Positions 57,211 to 64,000 of a stretch of DNA of 64,000 nucleotides are shown in pieces. Position 1 is the stretch's first letter, and each line of letters starts with the position of its first letter. The DNA comes from Larix kaempferi (taxonomy: Eukaryota > Streptophyta > Pinopsida > Pinales > Pinaceae): NCBI GenBank assembly GCA_027924585.1, contig BSBM01000321.1:1315001-1379000 (forward strand), given 5' to 3'. The notes beneath the pieces are model-generated. The model saw only the letters and a program-made list of their open reading frames with translations. It did no database searches and had not been told where the DNA came from. The translations under genes and the position numbers were made by a program.

Positions 57211-57224
57211 TAGCTCTGATACCA
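57211..57224 (-). other. Primer-binding site (initiator Met tRNA)
   Basis: Minus strand TGGTATCAGAGCTA, three bases inside the 5' LTR end; TGGTATCAGAGC is the standard plant copia site complementary to the tRNA-iMet 3' end. Confidence 0.95.
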
Positions 57225-57227
57225 CAA

Positions 57228-57509
57228 TGAAAGGGAACAGAGCAACAAATACAGGGTAAAAACACAGGTTTACAGTGCTACAGCACTAAAAATGCAGTCA
57301 CACACAGAAAACAACCAGCTCACTGTCGCATGCCCCCAAATTTCATTAATATCAAAAACACTAATACAAAAATGAATACCCGGCTAGGCAGGTGGTTCAC
57401 ATTCTCCAACCGGTGTTACGTGTCCAGCCTCATAAATAAAACATCACATTACATTGAATGGCAAAGGACCGCTACATATGGCGGTAGCTGGTTGCAATTA
57501 ATGCCAACA
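57228..57509 (-). repeat. 5' LTR of copia element
   Basis: 282 bp, nearly identical to the 3' LTR; it would hold the element promoter, but I do not single out a TATA box. Confidence 0.97.
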
Positions 57510-57514
57510 ATATG

Positions 57515-57641
57515 GAGTGTGAACGACTACGATGTTCGGTTACCGTCATTTGTTCAAATCCACTTTGTCGAAACTGACGCTGTTTGTGGCCACGATTTCC
57601 AAGCAGGGAAATGCGTTGATGAGCTGCTATCGGATATGTGA
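57515..57641 (+). pseudogene. 3' part of the short host ORF split by the copia insertion
   Basis: Continues the frame of 51357-51421 in phase and ends CVDELLSDM with TGA. Family unknown. Confidence 0.35.
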
Positions 57642-60433
57642 AGTGGAAACTAGTCCTCTCAGAATTAGAGGAACATTGAATAATGCTTGCCAAATGTGCA
57701 GTGGATAATCCATAATATCTCGATTAGCTGGAGAGTAACATTCTCAATATCATAGTGATTTAATGCCATGATATTGCAGTAGATAAGGTCGTAACTACCT
57801 CGTAATAGAAAGCTAGATCAATTGCTCCATCAAGCTAGTTCTAGTCAGATTTATCGGATCTTTGGGAAAGGACTTTAAAAAAATAGTTACCATTTGCTAG
57901 TTGTTTAGAAAATGATTTTACTATATGGCATGGGGAACGTGGACTTTCTTCATCCGTTGAACTGGGGGAGACTCGAACTCTTTGCCGTCTACTTATTTTA
58001 TTTTTAGATGTTGTTATTAGATCTTTTGCTTCCTTTTAGATTTTAAATTTTGAAAATAGTTTTAATTTATGTTAGATATAGAATTATTGAACAGAGTTGA
58101 TTGTTGTACTGCAGGAGGTTTGGAAGTCGAAAACCTGAGCATGTAAAAATAATCAAATTCATTCAAAGCAAGAACGTGAATTTGGAGCAAACTTTCACGG
58201 CTTTATCTTTAGAAGTTGCAGCCTCTACCAGTCAATTTCCACGTTGTTGCTGAGTGAGATGTCAAACATCAACAAATGATCACACCAGATCGTGATGTTT
58301 GTTGCGTGTTCTCTGTGGAACCAGTTCTTCAAAACCTATCAGGTGAAAGAAGAGATCAAGGGTTTGTTGAAATGTGCAGAAATTAAGCCAAATAAACCAC
58401 AGATATTAAAAGCAAAAAATTTGAGGCATAAAGAAAAGTTGTTGATGGTGATGAGGCACAAAAATAGAAGGTTGGATGACCAATTCGTAGAAGCATAATT
58501 TATTATCATGGTTGTTGATTAGGAGGGGGCTATTTGTCTTCATAGCTTATAAAAGGAAGAAGAATTCAATTGCAGAAGGGTGCCGGTCTATGCATACCAG
58601 AGAAGGATTGTATTCCTTTTTCTGTAAATGTTTTCTCTTGTTAACTGTGCTTTTTTAAGGGACTGAGATTGGAGACATTGCCAGCAATTGGATCTAGATA
58701 GATGGATGGTGAAATTTTCTCTACAAAAACAATGAAATGTTCTTCTTATAAGACTTCTGTAAATTCTGTTACGAATGTTTTCAGTGCATGAAATATAGTG
58801 GTCTTTTCTTTCAACCATTCATTGTTTCATTTGTACTTCTCAAATAGATTCAAATTCTTGTTGAAGGTCATACCACTGTTTAGTTTTAGATTCTTGTTGA
58901 AGGTCATATAACCACTGTTTAGTTTTTAAATTGTCATTTAGCATTTTTTATTATTATTATTTATATTAGTTGTGATTGCATGCAATGAAAGTAATTGTTT
59001 AGCCACCTATTATGAATGGAATTTGTAGTGTTATTAACGACTTCTTTCAAATTATAATTTATAATATATGATTGTGTGTAGGCTTATGAAATGTTGTTTT
59101 TCATATGTTTTCAAATTGTCATATATTCTATCTGTGAATGCAATTTGAGTTGATATCCTAACTATTTTACTCTCCCATAATATAATGAAGAGTTAAATGT
59201 GGTCAATTGTGGTCTCCCACTTGGTTGTTGTTTGGGAGCACATGTGGTGATGAGACGTTGAGGTAGAAAACCAGCGTAGAAAATTGCATCGAAATCCGAA
59301 TCCATACAGTTGTTTATCACAATTTTCCTTTCCTTTGTCATTGAAATATAACATTTTAATTTATTATATTTACTAAAACATTGAATATAGAGTTTCTGGG
59401 CATCACTGGAAACCAACCTAGTAATAGAATATTTGGAGACTAATTTAGTTTTATTGACTCTTTATAACATAATTTAGTTTTTGACAAACAATTCGATTTT
59501 GATAACATAAATTTGCTGAATCGTTAATATACCATGCTATGGATTTCAAGATACTATGTTTGATCTCTAGCTTTCTACTTTGTGAAATCTGCACACAAAT
59601 TACCTTCAAAATAATTAGAGTTTAAGCCATTTGACCAACTTACTGTAGGCCATACATATTTATAATTGGATTGTGAGGAACTAGACATGAAGACACTAGA
59701 CTAACCCTTCAAATTTGATCACTGAACTAATGGAAATTGTGAGGAACTAGACTAAGCCTTCAAATTTGATTGATCGAGGTAAGGCGCTATCTCTAGTTTA
59801 ATTTCATTGCTTCTTTATCTAATAAAATATAAGAGGGCCGCGAATTGCGATACTGTTAGCCAATGTACCCAGTAACCCACAGGCACCCAAAATCACCTTA
59901 CCTGGCATCAGGCATGTGGAAGAGATCCTTGTTGCTTTGTTGTTCCTTCCTTCTTTATTTATTGGTTGAGGGACAAATAGAATAGATGCATGCTGTGTTG
60001 AGGTGTATTCGGTAATCAGTATTCCCATAATAGTTAAAGTATGGTTTCTCTCGTATGTCGGTTCCTAGGGCAAGTCTGAATAGTTTTAAAAGGATGGGAA
60101 TGAATTTGCCATAAAAGCACACAGGATACTATAAATGTTTCATCCCCGGACGGCCGGACCCCAGGTCCCCAACTACGCCTCTATTACAACACTGTTGGAG
60201 AAGCTGCTTAAGAAGATAGAACAATTTGTGTGGACTCTTTAGTGTGGAGCTATACCTCAATACAGTACAGATAGGATTGTGAAAAGTTGAAAACCTATTC
60301 GAAATCGAGATAGTACACACCATGCCAATACAGAGTCACAGACAATGGGAATTGGAAATGGAATAAGGAAACATACCTTGAAAGAAAGCGCCAGCAAAAG
60401 ACTGCAGCAGCCATAGGTGACAGAACTTTGTCT
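57642..60433. other. Non-coding region with minor duplications
   Basis: No recognisable gene; a 68-codon frame at 58292 and a 69-codon minus frame ending at 59819 have no known motif. Short direct duplications occur at 58856-58924 (TTCTTGTTGAAGGTCATA twice) and at about 59680-59772 (GTGAGGAACTAGAC ... CTTCAAATTTGAT twice). Confidence 0.5.
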
Positions 60434-60600
60434 TCAGTAATAACAATTGGAATTTGGAACACCGCAGAAAGCCAAACGACCACCAGAGTCCGGACACCAG
60501 CACTTGTCAACAACACGGCCTCTCGCCTCTGCGTTCACTGCAGCCACATCCAGTGAGATGAGAACTAGAAGCTTAAAATACCACCGGAATTTGGAAATGA
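60434..60600 (-). other. Doubtful Cys-rich secreted-peptide-like frame
   Basis: Minus-strand frame reads FRWYFKLLVLISLDVAAVNA, which resembles a signal peptide, then RVVDKCWCPDSGGRLAFCGV and SNCYY, TGA. Four cysteines in about 20 residues suggest a small secreted peptide, but no in-frame ATG precedes the hydrophobic segment within the visible frame. It could be a second exon, a relic or chance. Confidence 0.25.
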
Positions 60601-60630
60601 ATTGGGGCTTGCTCACATTTCAAAGTTTCA

Positions 60631-60804
60631 AACCAGGGTCCTCTTTCAAACCAGCGCACAGTACGGGAAATTGGAATTGGGGCTTGCTTTTCACACCATT
60701 CACCGAATCACCATTGAAACCAGGGTCCTCTTTCAAACCAGCGCACAGTATGGGAAATTGGAATTGGGGCTTGCTTTTCGCACCATTCACCGAATCACCA
60801 TTGT
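60631..60804. repeat. 87-bp tandem duplication
   Basis: 60631-60717 and 60718-60804 start AACCAGGGTCCTCTTTCAAA and are almost identical; part of the unit (AATTGGGGCTTGCT) also precedes the first copy. Confidence 0.95.
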
Positions 60805-63800
60805 CGACTAGTGGAGAAATTAGAATGACAGACCCATGTTGAAGCTTGAAGATTCTCGGTGACGAACGGCGGTTCTCCCAGTCTCAGACTCCCAACTTGC
60901 CCAAATTTGAATGACACAATACATTGAATTTGGAATTTGGCCGTGGCTGGACTCCTGGAGCTTGGTAATTTGGCAATGGGCATTGGGAATTTGGGACAAT
61001 GGGAATTGGGAAATTCTGTCACGGTTCATGATTCATGAATCATAAATTTTCTGAACCTCTTTCTGAACTGAAATTAAATGCGGACTTATACAACTATAAA
61101 AATGTTAAGATTTTAGCTGCATGGATGATGGATGTAAAGTAGATTTGTTAAATATCGAGGCTCCAGCCTCCAAGTTTCCAACCCCACTAAATAATCAATC
61201 AATGCCAAGTATGCCATTACCCACTCGGGACTTAGTAAATAATCACTAATCAATTAATTAATGGAGAGTCGGCGACCGAGGTCACTGCCGGGGACTGGAC
61301 TCCTGGAGTCTCTGAGCGAGAGTCGGTGCCCGTGCCTGTGCTGTAAAAATTTTGATGGGCAATTTTAAACATAGCACTTCTAATGAAATTTTAACATAAT
61401 TATTACATTTATTTGTAAAACTTCAAAATTAAAAATCTTTTTTTTTTTTACGTCCATTTTTTTTACAACACTTCTGGGACGTGCTGAGAGCCCTTTGACG
61501 TGCTGTGACATGTTCAATTTTGATCCCTGATGTCGAATCCGATGTGTTGAGGAACTCTAAATCAATGGTTGTTTGATAAATTTATTGTAGATTATGTTAT
61601 TGGAGCCCGAGGACACAAATGGTGGATAGAGTTAAATTAACCGCATCTTTTCGGCAAATAAATCCCTTAAATTGACCATGGCTATACTTACCTAAGTCTG
61701 CATTTAAATAATCAATAGTTAAGTTTTAACACTATTATAGAAATACCATAAAGTTATGCGAAATCATACTTACATTGTAAAGAAAATTAAATACGATCTA
61801 TTTTTAAATTAGTCCTATTTTGACTATTAATTATATTTTATTCATTTACATATTTAAAAGAGAATGAGGATTTGCTTTTAAACCGCCCATAATATATTAT
61901 CCAAACCTTAATTGTTTTAATATATATATGTATATATATACTTACTATAAAGAACATCTATTTAAAATGCAATCGAAATTTTAGATACGGCTTAGATCCT
62001 TTATTGGTTGTGAGTTGAAGATGAAAATTAAAATTAATCATAAAAATGCAAGGTTTTAATTAAATTCTAGACATTGGGAATAGCAATTATGAATTGTGAA
62101 TTGGAAATATAAACTCATTAATTATTGAAATATTAATTGATTATAAACATTGTGGAGATTATTTATTAGTAGTGGATTGGAGTTGTAAATTGAATTAATT
62201 ATGGAAATACAAAGTTTTAAATTAAATTTTAAACATGGGGTAGAACATCTAAATAGTTAAGAAATTGGAAAGGTAAAATCTAATTAACTATTGATATACA
62301 ATTTCTTAGTTGGATTTTTAGTAGACTACTTATTAGTGGTTAAGTTAAGTATGTAATCTCTTTTAAAAAAAATCTAGACATTATCTTAAATATCGTGCTG
62401 TTTAAACGAGTAATGAGAATTTCAGTATGGATGATTCTAGTAATTGTAGTGGAAGTAGATAATGTTCATATGTATACATAAGGGCATGTATATAGTGACA
62501 TGCTAAAAAGAAAGGAATCAATATCGGATGAATTGGGATTGAAAAATGAATGTTTAATTGAAATTTAGATAACATCTAATTACTAAGGAGATAAGTATAT
62601 CTTCGTGGAAGAAGAAAGGAAATTTAAGTATAAATTTTTAATTGGAATTTAGATGTTGTGTTAGATATATGATAGTACTTTAAAATAATCATAATAATAA
62701 TAATAATACGGTTCAAAATTGTAATTTATACAAGTTTCCTTGCAATATACATGGTAAATGGTATAAATTTACTTAGGTTATGTTCTTCTCATTGCAATAT
62801 AAAATGATTATATGAAATCTCTAAATTATATATAAATTAATGTTTTATATAATTTAATTAATGTTTGTATGATTAAATAATATAATGGGATATATAGAAA
62901 TTGATGTTTTATGTAATTTGATTAAGGTTTATATAATTAAATTATTTAATGGGATATGTTTTTGCATTATATATGGTTAGACAATGTTTAATGATTTCAA
63001 TATACATTTAGTTTAAATTATATATGAATTAAAAAAAAAAACATTAAAGGTATTGAACATACATTTTAAAGAGCGTATTTTGAAGAGTGTTCACGGAAGG
63101 AATCCAATATAAGAATTGGGCATGTAAATTGGTAGGCACTGAAAGGTTTGAAAGTAATAATGATATGAATAGGTAAATAATTGTGACAAGGTAAGCAAAG
63201 ATAAAGTAAAGTAGGCCAAAGACAATATGTTTTAAATGACACCTCATTACCATAAGAGTGTTCGTGATAGAAAGAGTAGTACAAAAGGAAGAGGATCCTA
63301 TATGTAGGATTCACCCTATTTGGATTGAGCATATATTATACAAGGAATTAATGAGATTGATAAATAGTGACCTATAAATTTTGATGTCACTTCATTGCAT
63401 AGACATCATCCACTATGTTGTTCTGAGTGTTGATAATTGAAGGGAGGTGATTGTATGATGTTTTCTTGTAGGGTAGTCTATACTTAATGCCAAACAAATA
63501 AGAGTTCTAGTAGGAATCAAATATAGTTGGTTTCAATCGATAATGATTCATAAATAATGAAATAAGAATCTAATTAATAGTTAGATGAATGGGTAGAAAT
63601 GAATGATAATTCTTTACCAAATTTTAATAAAACCAAGGACCTAGAGAGGTCCTTACACTTGGTATCAACCTAAACATCAATGGAAATCATGTTACGATGA
63701 CTAGATAGGAGTAGTGGTGACAAGAGCAAAGCCATGGTAGGATGTATGTGAATTGGGGGTAAATTGTATTGAATATAATAAAGACCCTAGGTGAAGGTTG

Positions 63801-64000
63801 AGGGCTATGTAAAACTTAACCAAGTATCTAGAAAGCATGTTAAAGAATCGCCTAAGGAAGTTACAATAAGATGGTGTGCTTGGTGCAATAACACACTTCC
63901 CAAATTAAAACTTTGATCAAATTACAAGCATACACACATAATTCTTAGGTACATGTAAATCCTTGCTAAGTGTTGCGTAAAGGATATGATGAGTATGTGT
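60805..64000. other. Intergenic, mostly AT-rich; no gene seen
   Basis: To about 61330 the composition is mixed, with simple reiterations of GGGAATTTGGGA-like phrases near 60985. Beyond that it is AT-rich without motifs. Frames at 63044-63332 on the minus strand look like composition-driven hydrophobic runs. Confidence 0.55.

Larger units (their letters stand above)
51422..57509 (-). mobile_element. Complete Ty1/copia LTR retrotransposon (6.1 kb)
   Basis: Two 282-bp LTRs (51422-51703 and 57228-57509) begin TGTTGG and end TTTCA on the minus strand and differ at about three positions. The target duplication ATATG is at 51417-51421 and 57510-57514. Primer site, polypurine tract and a full gag-pol region are present. 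The 1.2-kb leader between the 5' LTR and gag is long and carries a captured kinase fragment. The low LTR divergence marks this as the youngest large element in the window. Confidence 0.97.

Noticed and set aside
1-64000. tRNA, rRNA, snRNA genes and CRISPR-like arrays
   Set aside because: Only SINE-type box A/B remnants were found; no cloverleaf, no rRNA signature, and repeats are neither CRISPR-spaced nor in a prokaryotic context.

Overview
The window is plant nuclear DNA from a large, repeat-rich genome, most consistent with a gymnosperm. The evidence is short exons with GT-AG borders separated by repeat-filled introns, Ty1/copia and LTR-type elements primed by initiator-Met tRNA, LINE copies carrying a plant-type RNase H domain, tRNA-derived SINEs, and plant protein families (type I inositol-polyphosphate 5-phosphatase, D-34/SMP LEA protein, WAK-like receptor, LRR receptor kinase, clan-86-like P450, P1B metal ATPase, small heat-shock protein). 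The gymnosperm assignment is an inference from general character. Nothing looks bacterial, organellar or CRISPR-like.

Layout. 0-4 kb: a decayed 5-phosphatase gene on the minus strand. 4-7.4 kb: a structured dispersed element, a SINE and a 1.6-kb solo LTR with perfect 5-bp target duplications. 7.7-9.9 kb: the largest host coding region, a membrane-protein gene on the minus strand split over two overlapping frames. 10.9-21 kb: an AT-rich dispersed repeat hit by a LINE-type element, itself split by a 4.5-kb nested insertion, followed by a second LINE-type copy. 21-31.6 kb: decayed repeat-derived reading frames, a near-perfect 53-bp-arm hairpin, a dead LRR receptor kinase fragment and a third LINE-type copy. 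31.6-37 kb: very AT-rich DNA with an intact SINE, a truncated retroposon, a degenerate repeat array and a GC-rich dead LEA gene. 37-45.4 kb: a miniature LTR element (TRIM), a dead small heat-shock gene, a P450 C-terminal fragment lacking its haem cysteine, a MITE-like inverted repeat, the first exon of a Zn/Cd-type ATPase and a dead WAK ectodomain. 47.9-49.4 kb: a very young 707-bp tandem duplication. 51.4-57.5 kb: a complete copia element with two nonsense codons and a captured kinase fragment. 57.6-64 kb: mostly non-coding.

Functional content is low. Only the split membrane-protein gene and the HMA first exon look possibly active. Most host-gene matches are pseudogenes, and three carry a stop exactly where the family has tryptophan. 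The most interesting material is (1) three LINE-derived insertions of about 1.8-1.9 kb sharing one internal 5' boundary inside the RNase H domain and a conserved downstream CxxC plus coiled-coil reading frame, (2) a dispersed ~93-nt element with two stem-loops showing compensatory changes, (3) the two-frame membrane gene, whose first frame ends in TCC-TGA, and (4) the long hairpin at 24 kb.
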